Below are positions 1 through 11,441 of a stretch of 41,887 nt of DNA, one piece after another. Where the stretch lies: assembly GCA_049999765.1 (NCBI GenBank), contig JBNGIQ010008488.1, positions 1 through 41,887 of the forward strand, written 5' to 3'. The DNA comes from Phaeoceros laevis (Eukaryota > Anthocerotophyta > Anthocerotopsida > Notothyladales). Below the pieces are notes generated by a model. That model ran no database searches. It saw only the letters and a list, made by a program, of their open reading frames with translations, and was not told the origin of the DNA. Numbering within the stretch: the stretch's first letter is position 1; each line of letters opens with the position of its first letter. Both the position numbers and the translations under genes were made by a program.

Positions 1-83
1 GCCGCCATAGCCGCATTGAGCGTGAGCACTAGCAGTGCGAGCGCGACGACCGCGATGGTCGATTGCCGGCCGCGCGACCACAT
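1..83 (-). CDS. 5' end of a secreted or membrane protein gene (partial)
   Basis: On the minus strand an ATG at 83-81 opens a frame that runs off the left edge. The 27 visible residues form a textbook signal peptide or signal anchor: a short basic head (MWSRGRQS) followed by a hydrophobic core (TIAVVALALLVLTLNAAMA) ending in small residues suited to signal peptidase. An in-frame TGA at 110-108 makes this ATG the first possible start. The frame was too short to show in a simple ORF list but is better than random, because hydrophobicity, charge order and the small-residue end all agree. The mature protein lies outside the window, so its function cannot be told. It points away from the GT17 gene, so 84-730 could hold a shared divergent promoter. 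Confidence 0.5.
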   Translation of the reverse strand, partial: MWSRGRQSTIAVVALALLVLTLNAAMA

Positions 84-730
84 CGTCGAGGTCGACCTGG
101 CGCCCTGTCAGGATCGGGGTCGGTCGATTCACAGGAAACGAATGTGCCTACAGGTCCGATGCAAAGAGATGGTGGGGAGCGTGTGGCGGAAGGTGGGAGT
201 GTGACGATGGAGGAAGCACAGACAGCTGTGTTCCTTTATATGGACCAGGTGAGTAGTAGAACACCTCGCGGCCACGACACGGCATTTCAGAGAAGCTGCG
301 TTCGACAACTCGTGCTGTGTGTAATTGTAGACTCGTCTATATTCTAAGATTTCCCGGCACGAGCCGGACGGAATAGTGGTCAAGCTTTTCGTGCTGAACG
401 TTTCAAGCCCACTGGCAGCTTTCTTGAGCGACTCCAGTTTGCAGCAAGGTGAAGTCGCCAAGCTCGGACGCAGAAGCAACGCCTTCTAGAGGTGTTCACG
501 AGAAGGGACGGTGCAGGACTGGTAAGTATGACACTGCCACGTGGGATCTGGCCTGGTTGCCAGATGTCCCACGTCGGCGCGTCCGCCACCTCGGGCGCAG
601 GGCCCGAAACTTGAATTATCCGCTGACATGATCACGAGATGCTTCCGGCAAAACCAGCGCTGGCGAATCCTCGCAGGTATGCGTCTTTTTGACGGTTAGG
701 CACTAATCTCACGTTCTTCCGCAGGGAAAG
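84..730. other. Intergenic region between divergent genes
   Basis: No convincing coding exon is visible. The right end could be 5' untranslated leader of the GT17 gene: a possible 48-base intron (donor GT at 677, acceptor AG ending at 724) sits just before its ATG at 731. The candidate upstream ATG at about 640 is out of frame with that start, whether or not the intron is removed. I see no clear TATA element. Confidence 0.35.
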
Positions 731-2113
731 ATGTTCAGTTGGGTGCCAAAATGTGCTTTACCACGGCAATCAAGAGGAGCAAGGATACGTCCAAATCGGT
801 TGTGCAAGTCACCGGTGCTCCTCCTTGTAGTCTGTTTGCTGTACACCGGTTTATTATATCTACACAGTGTAGAGCTTTTGGGTATTTACAGGGATTCTCC
901 ACTTCTTCTACGATATGTTGGATTCTTCAGACCCCTTTGGGGAACACCTCCTCAACCATTTCATCAATTGACTCATTACTATGGTGAAAACTTGACTCAA
1001 CAACGTTTGTGTGAGCTTCACGGATGGCGGCTGCGTTTCCAACCGCGACATGTTTTTGATGCATTCCTTTTCAGCAATGAGCTCGACATTCTTGAAATCA
1101 GGATAAGAGAGCTTCAATCGGTTGTCAACAAGTAAGTTGATGCAATTTCTTATCTCTTGTAATTGCTTATCCGCCCTACGTATGCAATTTATATCCAAGT
1201 AAATCCGTCTTTGGGCTTTTGGCGCTGCCTTTGGCGCGTCGTTTTTTCTCCACTTTGAAATAATATCACGTAAATGCAACAATGACCCATTTTAAAAAGA
1301 CTGTTTGGTAAAGTATAAATGATTCTAATTGCTTAGAGATCTTATATCCGACATGACAGATTTGTGATCCTAGAATCGAACACTACTTTCACAGGGCTTC
1401 CAAAACCTCTATTTTTTGCTAAGAATAGAGAAAGATATGCATTTGCCAGTAGCCAAATTATTTATGCTTTTACTTCGGGGCGTCCTTTATCACGAAATGA
1501 AGACCCCTTTGACCTAGAATATGAGCAAAGAGATGTGATCCACTCGATATTACACAAAAATGGAATACATGCAGGAGATATCTTGATAATGTCTGACACG
1601 GATGAAATCCCAAGTGCAGAAACTGTAAGGTTACTTAAATGGTGTGATGGCATCCCTCCCATCATGCATCTTCAACTAAAAAACTATTTGTATTCTTTCG
1701 AGTTCCCAATTGATCACGGTAACTGGAAACCTTCCGCCCATATTTTTCAGCCAGGCTTGACAAGATATGGGTCTCGTGAAAGGAGAAGTGATATACTTCT
1801 TGCAGATGCAGGTTGGCATTGCAGCTTTTGCTTCAGACATTTAAAAGAATTTTTCTTTAAACTTTCCGCTTACAGTCATGCAAATAGAGTCAAATATCAT
1901 CCTCAAGTCCTTGATCCAAACCGTTTGCAAGACTACATCTGTAAAGGGGCCAACATTTTCGATATGTTACCACAAGAATACACATTCAAGGAGATGATAA
2001 GAAAGATGGGCTCTACTCCTTCTTCTTATTCTGGAATTTATTTACCCTCTTGGGTTCTGCAAAACCAAGAAAAGTTCAAATTTTTACTTCCAAGAAATTG
2101 CATGCGTTTTTAG
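731..2113 (+). CDS. GT17 family N-acetylglucosaminyltransferase (GnT-III-like), type II Golgi membrane protein
   Basis: Two exons, 731-1131 and 1360-2113, joined across a 228-base GT-AG intron, give 384 aa. The N-terminus has one membrane segment ([18 protein letters not shown]) after a basic stretch, as in type II Golgi enzymes. The rest follows the plant members of glycosyltransferase family 17 (beta-1,4-mannosyl-glycoprotein 4-beta-N-acetylglucosaminyltransferase): [42 protein letters not shown] across the splice junction, the acidic DTDEIPS motif (residues 213-219), [38 protein letters not shown] and a LLPRNC-type end. Animal GnT-III adds a bisecting GlcNAc to N-glycans; the substrate of plant GT17 proteins is not settled, so only the family is certain. 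Exon 2 and its 3' flank are much more AT-rich than the genes to the right. Length and motifs look intact. Confidence 0.93.
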
Positions 2114-3063
2114 ATATGGACATATATACCAAAGTAAGGCGAAGGTTATTCAAGTTACCTTACCTAAATAAATCCAACTTGGAAGTCTTTTTTGAAAAAA
2201 AATCAGTTCCCTCTTTTTTTCTTGTTTTCAATCTTTTGTTATAAGTATACTACCTTTTGTACTTTCATGCTACCTACTAGTAAGTTTTTGTGCTTTTTGT
2301 ATGCTAATAGTCACGAGTTTCATATTTTGTAGCTTTATCCTACATTAGTTTTGAGGATTTTTTATAAACCATATGTTGTTTATTATTCGTTTTAAATTTG
2401 ATAAAGGAATAATTTCCAATTACTGCATGTGGAAGGAGAATATGATAATAGAAAATATTATTGTGCATGGTTTTGTTTAATAGCCATGCTTGTAATCATG
2501 TTTTGTGTCAAACATTGAAGGTTATTGTAATAAGAATAACTTTTCTTGTAATTGATAATTAGTCAACACCTTCAGTTTCATTAGTGTTTTTTCTTTGACT
2601 TGGAGAAGAGTCCATTTCAAGTTGGTGATCGGATAAGTCAAGGGCAGCTGGTCCGTACTTTTTCTGGATGTCGCTAACATTTCATGAATAGAAGGAACTA
2701 CGACGGCTGTATGTCTTCACTTCAACAACCAACCAAGCTAGTTAAGTCAAAGCTAAAAACATAGTGTCCAGTATGAAGTTGCATACCATGTTTTCGTGAT
2801 AATACACCATGAGCCCAAATTGAAATAATATGACGCGTAATTTCGGGCAAAATTCTCCCTGGGCTTGGGGAGGATAGTTTGGAAAGGCTACAAGAAAAGG
2901 CCCCCTTCCCCATCACCTTTTTGTGAAACCATAGCACGTCTTTCATGGTTATAGCCTATTTCAATCATACCTTAGAAACGGTATTTTGATTTTTTTTCTC
3001 ACCATACGTAAAAAAAGTTACTTTACGATTCCTACTTACTACGCAGTAATTTATGTATGAATC

Positions 3064-3087
3064 GGCGATTCATTTCAATGAATCGCC
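3064..3087. repeat. Perfect 11-bp inverted repeat (hairpin)
   Basis: GGCGATTCATT at 3064-3074 is followed, after two bases, by its exact reverse complement AATGAATCGCC at 3077-3087. It lies at the change from AT-rich to balanced sequence, in non-coding DNA. No role is evident. Confidence 0.8.
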
Positions 3088-3141
3088 TATTCGGCAAGTA
3101 AGGTTGTGAGTGATGGGCTCCCTCATAAGATGAAGTTTCAT

Positions 3142-3354
3142 GGCTCCCTCATAAGAAGAAGTTTCTTTCAAGTGGACGGGTTACTGCGTACCACACACGC
3201 GGCCCTCCTCAAATTTCAATTGTGACAAGAGTAGGGAATATGGGTTCCCTCGGAAGAAGAAGACGAAGAAGTTTATTTAAAGTGATGGAAGGGTGTACTG
3301 CGTACCACACGCATGGCCCTCCTCAAATTTCAATTGTGGCAAGAGTACGGAGAA
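3142..3354. repeat. Imperfect direct duplication of about 110 bp
   Basis: Copy 1 (about 3142-3240) and copy 2 (about 3242-3354) share a purine-rich head (ccctc..aagaagaagttt), a middle (actgcgtaccacac) and a 24-base identical stretch starting at 3201 and 3315 (ggccctcctcaaatttcaat, continuing ttgtg). Copy 1's head is itself partly doubled (3115-3139 and 3142-3164). Differences between copies show it is not recent. Confidence 0.75.
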
Positions 3355-4342
3355 AGGTCCAAATGATGGTACAATTTTCTTCTTGAAAGTGGAGATGGCT
3401 TACGTACCCATTCCAAGGCTGCAAACCATGGTGTGCTTACCAATGGCTCCAGACGAGCTCAAGTGCGTTTTCTGTTCTTAAGAGGTTACCACCACCTGAT
3501 GTACCGGTGAAGGTGAGGATACAACGCTATGGCAGAGTACAGCGGGCCTAGGTACATTCACCTTGAACCCCGGATACACCTTGTCAAGCTCACCGTGCAC
3601 CTTGACCTAGTACCTCCACAGCCTCATTGAGACAAGCTTAAGCTCAAGGCGTTTTGTAAGAACATGAGGAAGACGAAGAATGGTCCGGACTGCATGAAAG
3701 AGGAAGAATGGTCTGGACTACTTGGCAGCAGGGTATGTCAAGCAAGACAGGGTTCGGAAAAGTCTGTACAACACGACAGCAGGAAGGAAGTACTGCAGTT
3801 CTTACTGCAAGGGAACGTTCTAGAAAGGAACAGGCAGACAACAAAATCTGGTAATGTTCCCCAAGAGGAGGTTGTCTGAAACCAGGGAACTGCACCGCAA
3901 GTGCTTGTGTAGGAGCTGCAAATAAACCAGCAAATGCAAGCCTGGTTGTGACTCTCCGGCGCTTCCTACCAGCTGACACATGCTTGTTGCAAGACACTCC
4001 TCGTTCACGAAAAGGCATACAGTCCCTCGACCCAGCCTTACGGATACAGCACGCAGAAATAGATGAGGTCCTTGCACCCTAACCCCTGAGGTAGCAGCAA
4101 TCACCTACAGTCTACGCGGCACGAAGCCGCCAGCGCCGGCAACCCTCCCACTGATGAGGATTCAGCGATCCTTCGCCGCCTCCCACTGAAGGTTTAACGA
4201 ACCAGCTGTGAAGTCGGGCCGACTCTCTAAACCCTTCTCATTTCGACTTATTGATCCAACTCAACAACAAACCGCAGCATTTTGCGCCAGGAGATTGCTA
4301 ACTTGCGCGGGAGCAGCGCCTGCGGCTGCCGCTGTTCTCACG

Positions 4343-7300
4343 ATGAGGAAGAAGGTGGATGCTCGAATACGCACGCTGGTTGAGAATGGCGTCAAGTCAC
4401 GGCAGCGATCGATTTTCGTTGTTGTTGGAGACAAGGGCCGCTACCAGGTGAAGTTCCGGAAACCCCTAGTGTCAAGCAGAGAATAGATTGGAAAAGACAG
4501 CTTACTGGGTGCTTGAGCCGGCTCTGCAGGTGGTCAATCTTCACTACATGCTGTCCAAGGCGGTTGTGAAAGCACGTCCATCTGTACTGTGGTGTTACAA
4601 GAAGGAGCTTTTCCTCAGCAGGTGCTGATTGATCACACAGGCAATTAGTTCGGTTTTGAGGGTTTTGCTTTGGGGTTTAGGGGTTAAGAGAAGTCATTGT
4701 TGTTCCGTCGCAATGCTGCAGTCACAAGAAGAAGAGACTGAAGCAGGTCAAGAAGATGATGAAAACTGGACAGCTGCTCGATGCGGAGAACGAAGATCCA
4801 TTTGCACTGTTTCTTGCGAGCTCCAGCATTCGGTATTGCTATTATGCTGAAACACACAAAATTTTGGGCCAGACGTTTGGCATGTGCGTTTTGCAGGTCA
4901 GAGTGTTGTTCCCTTCAGAAACTCCGTTCAGCTTAGTTTCATGCACTATGTGCTTCAGGAGGAGTGGTGTTTGGATTTGTTTGATTCTGTGCTTCTGGTT
5001 GCAGGCCTAGGCTGAGTTGCATTTGGTTTTTGCAGGACAGGACTTTGAGGCTCTGACACCAAACCTTCTTGCCCGCACTGTGGAAACAGTTGAAGGTGGA
5101 GGAATTATTCTGCTTCTCCTCAGCTCCCTGTCTTCCCTCAGCAGTCTTTATACCATGGTCATGGTTAGTAGGAAAATCGTTTTGCCGAGGAAATTGTTTG
5201 TCTGATTTTGGGCTCCTAATTCGGACTTTCGTTTCTCCCTTATCTTAACATCCCAATTTGCAGGATGTGCATGCCAGGTTTCGAACTGAGGCACATGCAG
5301 ATGTAACGGGCCGTTTCAATGAGCGCTTCATTCTTTCTTTGGCATCTTGCAAATCTTGCGTTGTTATGGACGATGAGCTCAACATCTTGCCTATTTCATC
5401 CCACATCCGTTCTCTTGAGCCGCTTCCTGTTCTTGAGGTGACCGGGTGACCGAGGTGTTTAAGAATTATTTGGTAGCGTTTGGATGAATTACATTGTCCT
5501 GCAGGGTACCTGAATGCCCTTTTGTGTTGGATCTTCATTGTAGGGAGATCAAGGACTGACTGAGGTGGAGAAGGATCTAAAGGATTTAAAAGAGTCGTTA
5601 AGGGACACTCAGCCAGTAGGGCCACTTGTAAGCAAATGTCGCACGTTGGATCAGGTAATTCTTCTACTGTTATAGCATCATGCATTATTCTGGGGGCCTG
5701 TTTTTTGTTGTGCTCTGGTTGCTAATTTGACACTTGCTGGGCATGACAGGCAAAAGCCGTTATCACTTTCCTAGATGCAGTGTCCGAGAAGACTCTAAGA
5801 AGCACTGTTGCACTGACTGCTGCACGAGGTCGTGGCAAGTCTGCTGCTCTAGGAATCGCTGTGGCTGGTGCAGTTGCTCTCGGGTGCGATTTGTTTCACT
5901 AGCTTCTCCACTGCTCCATAGAGTCTTCTCTAGTGTGAAGTTCTAAGAGTTCCTTTTGCCGAACAGGTATTCAAATATATTTGTAACTGCCCCAAGTCCA
6001 GAAAATCTGAAGACACTCTTTGAGTTTGTCTTCAAAAGCTTCGACGCGTTGGAATATAAGGTACTAGGACTCTCATTGTGGAATTGCTGGATATGTGAAT
6101 GTAGTTCAGCTTTAGATCCACAAAGTTAGCACTTAGTGAGCTGTCTAGTTGATGCTGAAACCTGCAGGAGCATATTGACTATGATCTGGTGGAAAGCACA
6201 AACCCTGCTTTCAACAAGGCTATTGTTAGGGTCAACATATATCGCCAACATAGGCAGACAATTCAAGTAACTGGCAAAACTTCGGATATTGGCTGTGCTT
6301 TCCTCTGTCTTTTTCTTCTTGTCGTGGAATGAAAGAAGGTTGTGGTAGGTAGTGTCCACTGAAGTGGAACTCATGGCATCTTGGGATTCTGAATCGTTCT
6401 TGGTCCTGTAGTACATCCAGCCACAGGATCATGAAAAGCTTGCTCAAGCTGAATTATTGGTCATTGATGAAGCTGCAGCCATTCCTTTACCAATGGTGAA
6501 GGCCTTGTTGGGGCAGTATCTTGTGTTCTTGTGCTCCACAGTCAATGGGTACATTACTGACCTCTTCTTTCTTCTTTCAAGTGAATCTTAGTTCCAGAAA
6601 ATTGCAGTATCTCAACTTCCCTACCTGGTGTTAGTAGAACGAAGGGGTGGAAGTTGTGAGATGTTAAAGTTTCTATGCTGACAGTTTGCTGTTTACTAGT
6701 TATGAGGGGACTGGTCGTTCACTGTCATTGAAGCTCATTCAGCAGCTACGAGAACAGGGTCACAATGTGGCTTCAGATGGCGGGGCAATGTCTGGTATGC
6801 TCTTGGAGTTGTTTCTGCCCAGTCCCTTTATTGTGCATTTGTTATGCTGGAACCCACCACCCCTTTTTCTTCACTTCGTTTGTCATGGTGGCTTGTAGGA
6901 AGGGTATTTAAAGAGGTCCAGTTGGCTGAGCCAATAAGATATGCAGCTGGTGATAAGATCGAATCATGGTTGCATGAGCTTCTCTGTCTAGATGCGTCCA
7001 ATCACATCCCAAACATTGAGGGCAGGTACATCTTCTGGTCCTTTAAATTTTAGCTCCTTGTAGTTGCTTTGAATGGTGTGACTTTGAGTTTCACGATTTT
7101 TTACCATGCAGATTGCCGCACCCCAGTGAGTGTCAACTGTACTATGTGAACCGTGACACACTTTTTTCTTATCATAAAGCAAGTGAGGTTGTTCTCCAGG
7201 TAAGCTGACGTCTGGATTCTGGTATCTTGGCATGATGAGCAACATTACGGCATATGTAGTTTTGACAAACTTATATTGTTGTGGTCAGCGTATGATGGCA

Positions 7301-10300
7301 CTCTATGTCGCATCACATTACAAGAATACACCGAATGACTTACAGCTCATGGCAGATGCACCTGGACACCATCTTTTTGTGCTTTTAGGTGGGTTCTCAC
7401 CTGAAGGTCATTTCTGTCATCATTTGAGACAGTACAGATTGAGTCAGAGCTAAAAGTCTTGCTGGACTTCAATATTTCAATGTTTTGATCATGTAGGTCC
7501 GGTGGATGAAACACAGAATGGCCTCCCTGACATCCTTTGTGTACTCCAGGTGAGCATGCCCAGGCTATATTTGAGGTTCTCACTGCCTCACATGGTTTTA
7601 GTCATGAACACCTTCTCTGTTAGAGATATTGTTGTTCATTTACATTGCCTGTACTTTCCCGTCCTTCGTTCTTCCAGGTGGCCTTAGAAGGAGCCATTTC
7701 AAAGCAGTCAGCATTAAGAAGTTTAAGTCAGGGGAATCAACCATCTGGAGATCTTATTCCTTGGACAGTCTCACAGCAGTTTCAAGATCCTGAGTTTCCA
7801 GGACTCTCTGGGGCTCGCATTGTTCGTATTGCAGTTCATCCCAGCCTCATCCGGGTAACCGTGTGTTCTGTTCTATGGGGTTAACCATGATGAAATCGGA
7901 CCAACTTGTATTTCCTGTGCTGTACTTGAGCTTCGTCATTCTTGTCCATGCAGGCTGGCTACGGCTCTGCTGCTGTAGAACTCTTGATAAGGTGATTGTG
8001 CCTATACACCCCACCCCCTGCCAAATTCTGGTCAACTTCGTCCATATCTGTTCTGCAGAACGCTGTTCCAGCTTTTGTGTTGTCTCGTCATGTCTTTATA
8101 GCAGTTCGGTGTAACCTGTAATTGTAGATACTATGAGGGCCAAATGGCAGATCTGAAAGAGGTTGAGGAGGACACTGAAGAGGTTCGGAAAGATCCCAGC
8201 AAAGTAACAGATGCAGCTGCACAGGTTGAGTCATCATCTCCTGTGGTGTAAACATGGGTTTCATCATCTCCTGTGGTGTAAACATGGTGTAAACATTTGC
8301 AGTCGTTTCCATGGTGTTATACCTGCAGCTTCTTTTATGGCTTTAGTACCACCACCTTGTATTCATGGTAGACGAGCCTTAGTGTGTCCTGCACTTCTCA
8401 GGTGTCCCTGTTGGAGGAGCAAATCAAGCCCAAGTCAAACCTGCCCCCTTTGTTAGTGGGCCTGAGTGAGAGGAAACCTGAGAAGCTTCACTATGTTGGT
8501 GTTTCTTTTGGAGCTACTCAGTCTCTCTACAATTTTTGGCGCAAATTGAAGTTCGTACCTGTTTATGTTCGGCAAACTCCCGTAAGTGTGTGACTTGTAA
8601 CATAGTTAATCATAGGCCATCTTGCAAGTTTCACATTCTGTTTAAAGCAACATCCGAAGTGAATTTTTGACTTCCAGAGCGAAACAACTGGAGAGCACAC
8701 GTGCATAGTTCTGCGGCCTTTGCAGAATGATGAGATTGAGGAACAAAGCAAAGAGTTGGGCGGATGGCTTCATCCCTTTATTCAAGGTTTTGACATCACC
8801 TATGCACTCCTTTGAGAAACTTGAATATACCTACAAATTTGAAAGCATTCAAAAATTTAGTTTGTGGGAGGTCGTCATCCTCTGATTGTGATTGAATGTG
8901 CACTTTGTAATTCCAGATTTTCGGCGACGGTTCATTTCTCTCTTGGGTTATAACTTTCAGTCATTTGGCGTCGCACTTGCTCTCAGGTTTGTTATGCTGG
9001 ATGCAACCAGCCTCTGAATCTCAATGAATTTGGGGGCTGGGTGAACTCAGCCTCTGAATCTCAATGAGGCTGGATGCAACAATTACAATGGGTTTGGTCT
9101 ACTTACAGGTAGATTCTTTCCTGCTTGCTGCAGCATTCTCAACCCCAGGTTAGATTTCTCTGAGCGTGAGACAAGGGAAAAAACCTCCGTTGAAGGAGTT
9201 TTCGGCAGCACAACTCCCCTTTTGACACCTTACGACATGAAGAGACTCGAGTCATATTCACTGAACCTTGTTGATTATCATCTGGTACGACAAGGTTTAG
9301 TACACTGTTTAAGGGGTGCGTTAGTTTTTTGTGGAGTTTGGAATGATGTCACTCAATTCTATTGGATTCGGGCTGCAGATATTGGACCTTATTCCAACTG
9401 TTGCAAGGCTGTATTTCTTAGAGAGGTTGCCCGCAACTCTTTCATATTCCCAAGCAGCTATACTGATGTGTCTGGGGCTGCAGCATCAGAGTCTTGAATA
9501 CGTCGAGGTATTTTGTGCGTTTCACCGTTGAAGCTTTGATGTTGGCCTTGCAGGACTGGTAAAGAATTCGATCTTGTGGTTGATGTATCGTGAGTCATTT
9601 GCTTGATCATTCTAGTGTCTCCCGTATTGGCTTTCTCGTTCATAAACAGGGTAGATTTCATTTTCTTGGGTTGAATCTTATTCGATCGGCCTGTTTCTTC
9701 AGTCGCAGCTACGACTACCTGCCAATCAAATTTTGGCTCTTTTCAACAAAAGTATACGAAAACTGCATGGACTGTTACAAAGAGCAGCCGAAAAGCAGAT
9801 AGAAATAACTTTGCCAAAGATGAAAGAGGTTTGTTGTCTCACATTGCGTGTAGCTGTCTTATTGGGTCAGGGGTTACAAGTTTTGTATGTCAGTGCTGAC
9901 CAATATCCTGATGCCATGAAGTCGTGCCTATGTCCTTGATTCATCAAGTGTATAGTTCCTTTCCCAACAACGAATTTGATCATTATCTGGTATTTGTTCT
10001 TGAGCAGGTATCAATGAATCCCCATGCCACCACTGTTGATGAAGATCTTGTAAATGGAGCAAGAGAAGTTGTGGTAAGCATCAGTCATCATTGTGTAACT
10101 CTTTTAGGGCGATGCTTTTGGTCCATGGGATTGGATGTCTGAATTCAAACTGATACTATTGCCCGCCAGGATGACTTGCGAGCAAAGGCTGAAGGGGGCT
10201 TCGACCCCGAGCGCCTCCAACATTTTGCCATCACTGGATTGGAGGATGGTTTCGATGAAGCACTTGCCAAAGGTGGTGGAAGAATTCCTACGACTGGGCT

Positions 10301-10406
10301 TTTGAGTGTGAAGGCTACATCTGAGAAAGCCGGACGGGCAGGAAAGAAAGGCCACAAGAGGAAAGAAAATGGAGCAAGGCCGTCGGGCAAGAAGTCTAGA
10401 AGGTGA
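4343..10406 (+). CDS. NAT10: RNA cytidine acetyltransferase (NAT10/Kre33 homologue)
   Basis: Nucleolar enzyme that makes N4-acetylcytidine in 18S rRNA and some tRNAs using acetyl-CoA and ATP. Twenty-six exons: 4343-4447, 4530-4621, 4722-4896, 5041-5163, 5264-5437, 5544-5654, 5750-5883, 5967-6060, 6168-6266, 6412-6548, 6700-6794, 6899-7025, 7112-7199, 7289-7388, 7497-7549, 7678-7854, 7954-7991, 8128-8224, 8402-8581, 8678-8786, 8917-8986, 9134-9284, 9379-9507, 9703-9828, 10008-10073, 10170-10406. They total 3,087 nt (1,028 aa), the usual family length, with all phases consistent. Landmarks: start MRKKVDARIRTLVENGVKSR; Walker A GRGKSAALG with lysine at residue 290, as in human NAT10; Walker B VIDEAAAIPL (386-395); GNAT acetyl-CoA site ARIVRIAVHP with GYGSAAVELL (about 615-640); lysine/arginine-rich nucleolar tail. 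All introns are 82-195 bases. Nothing suggests loss of function. Confidence 0.97.
8231..8287. repeat. 30-bp tandem duplication inside a NAT10 intron
   Basis: The intron 8225-8401 contains tcatcatctcctgtggtgta (8231-8250, unit continuing to 8260) repeated at 8261-8287, followed by a further ggtgtaaacat fragment. It lies between exons 18 and 19 and does not touch the splice sites. Confidence 0.85.
9008..9080. repeat. Short interspersed direct repeats in a NAT10 intron
   Basis: Within the intron 8987-9133 the phrase cagcctctgaatctcaatga occurs twice, about 40 bases apart, and gctggatgcaac occurs on both sides. This looks like local duplication by slippage; the splice sites are unaffected. Confidence 0.75.
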
Positions 10407-11441
10407 TTAGTTCAGAAGAGTTGTACACTATCAGAGCGATTGTAGGAGATTAATGGTAAGTAATTCAGAGCCCAGTTGTCTGCCAAACACCGGATAACTT
10501 TCTGATCTCCGGAAGGTCATTGGTGGGCTCAGTGTTGTTGTAGGCTACATGACTCCGTACTAGCAATGGTCGTCCTGGCCATGGCACAATGTGGCTTGTC
10601 ACTAATCCCATGCCAGGGTCATGCACATTATGCATCGTAAAGGATATGGCTTTTATTCTCGGGAAGGCAGGAATGAACATGGTATCTGGACCTAGACTTA
10701 GTACTTGCGGCCCGATACTTACCGACTCAAAGAAACCTTATGGGATGTTCGCCACTGGGTGTGCCTAAAATACACACGCATACTACTTCTAATTATCAGC
10801 AAGCTACGCGCTGGGTATATCTGCCAAGCACGCAAGTTACAAGCAAAGAATCTGCAGTTGCGGCTCCGGGTTGGCGTCCCTTTTTCGATCTCCTTCTATC
10901 CCCCTTTATTCGGGACTGTTCGCTCTTCAGTCTCGCCTCATCTTCGGTTCAACTCTAGCGATCCATACCTGTAGCACTTCGTATCTGAATCGCGTCCGGG
11001 GATGACAAGGTTTTAATAGCTGGTAGTTTGGATGAGGAAGCTGTCGGAAATCTGAGGATCTGCACTGTACCCTAATCAGATCCTACAGTGCGGCTGTCCT
11101 TGACTCTTTGCTTGTAAAGTTACAGTCAATCTCTTTTTGATGAGGAGATTACTACATATACTGTGTTAGGTTGAGGTGGTACGATACTTGGTTGGGATGC
11201 TGCTTGCTGCCTTTAATTGCTCACATCATCAATTCCTGGCGAGTTCGCTGTAGGGAGAATGCGTTTTTGGTGGCCTTAGAATGCCTTCTTACAATTAATC
11301 GCCATATGTTGGTAGTGCAGTGGTAGCGCACTGCGCCTGTGGGGCTGTTTACCGTCTTGGCTCAGCTTGGTCAGCTCCAGGATTTTGTTTCCACACGTCA
11401 GAGAATCAAGGATTTGTGGTTCTGGTTTTGGCTCTTTGTTG
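10407..11441. other. Intergenic region between NAT10 and CPP1
   Basis: Holds the presumed NAT10 3' untranslated region and the CPP1 promoter and leader. No frame here shows a family signature. A tRNA A-box-like phrase near 11310 (tagtgcagtgg) has no matching B box and is not called. Confidence 0.5.

Larger units (their letters stand above)
2114..4342. other. Intergenic region, AT-rich then mixed
   Basis: Bases 2114 to about 3000 are AT-rich and presumably include the GT17 3' untranslated region. From about 3050 the composition changes and a perfect hairpin (3064-3087) and an imperfect direct duplication (about 3142-3354) appear. Further right, near 3670-3720, a short phrase (gaagaatggtcYggact) occurs twice. 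The frames of 60-125 codons here have biased composition and no family signature, so I call no gene. The last 100 bases would be the promoter and leader of the NAT10 gene. Confidence 0.5.

Noticed and set aside
3644-4018. Minus-strand frame with repeated Cys/Val/Gln phrases
   Set aside because: The repeats come from a short DNA duplication; no family match and biased composition.
9540-9600. A micro-exon in NAT10 between exons 23 and 24 (ttgcag-gactg-gtaaag)
   Set aside because: A 5-base exon would break the frame; using the acceptor at 9702 gives the exact spacing of the human protein without it.
11300-11345. tRNA-like A box (tagtgcagtgg)
   Set aside because: No B box (GGTTCGA) follows at a proper distance and no cloverleaf forms.
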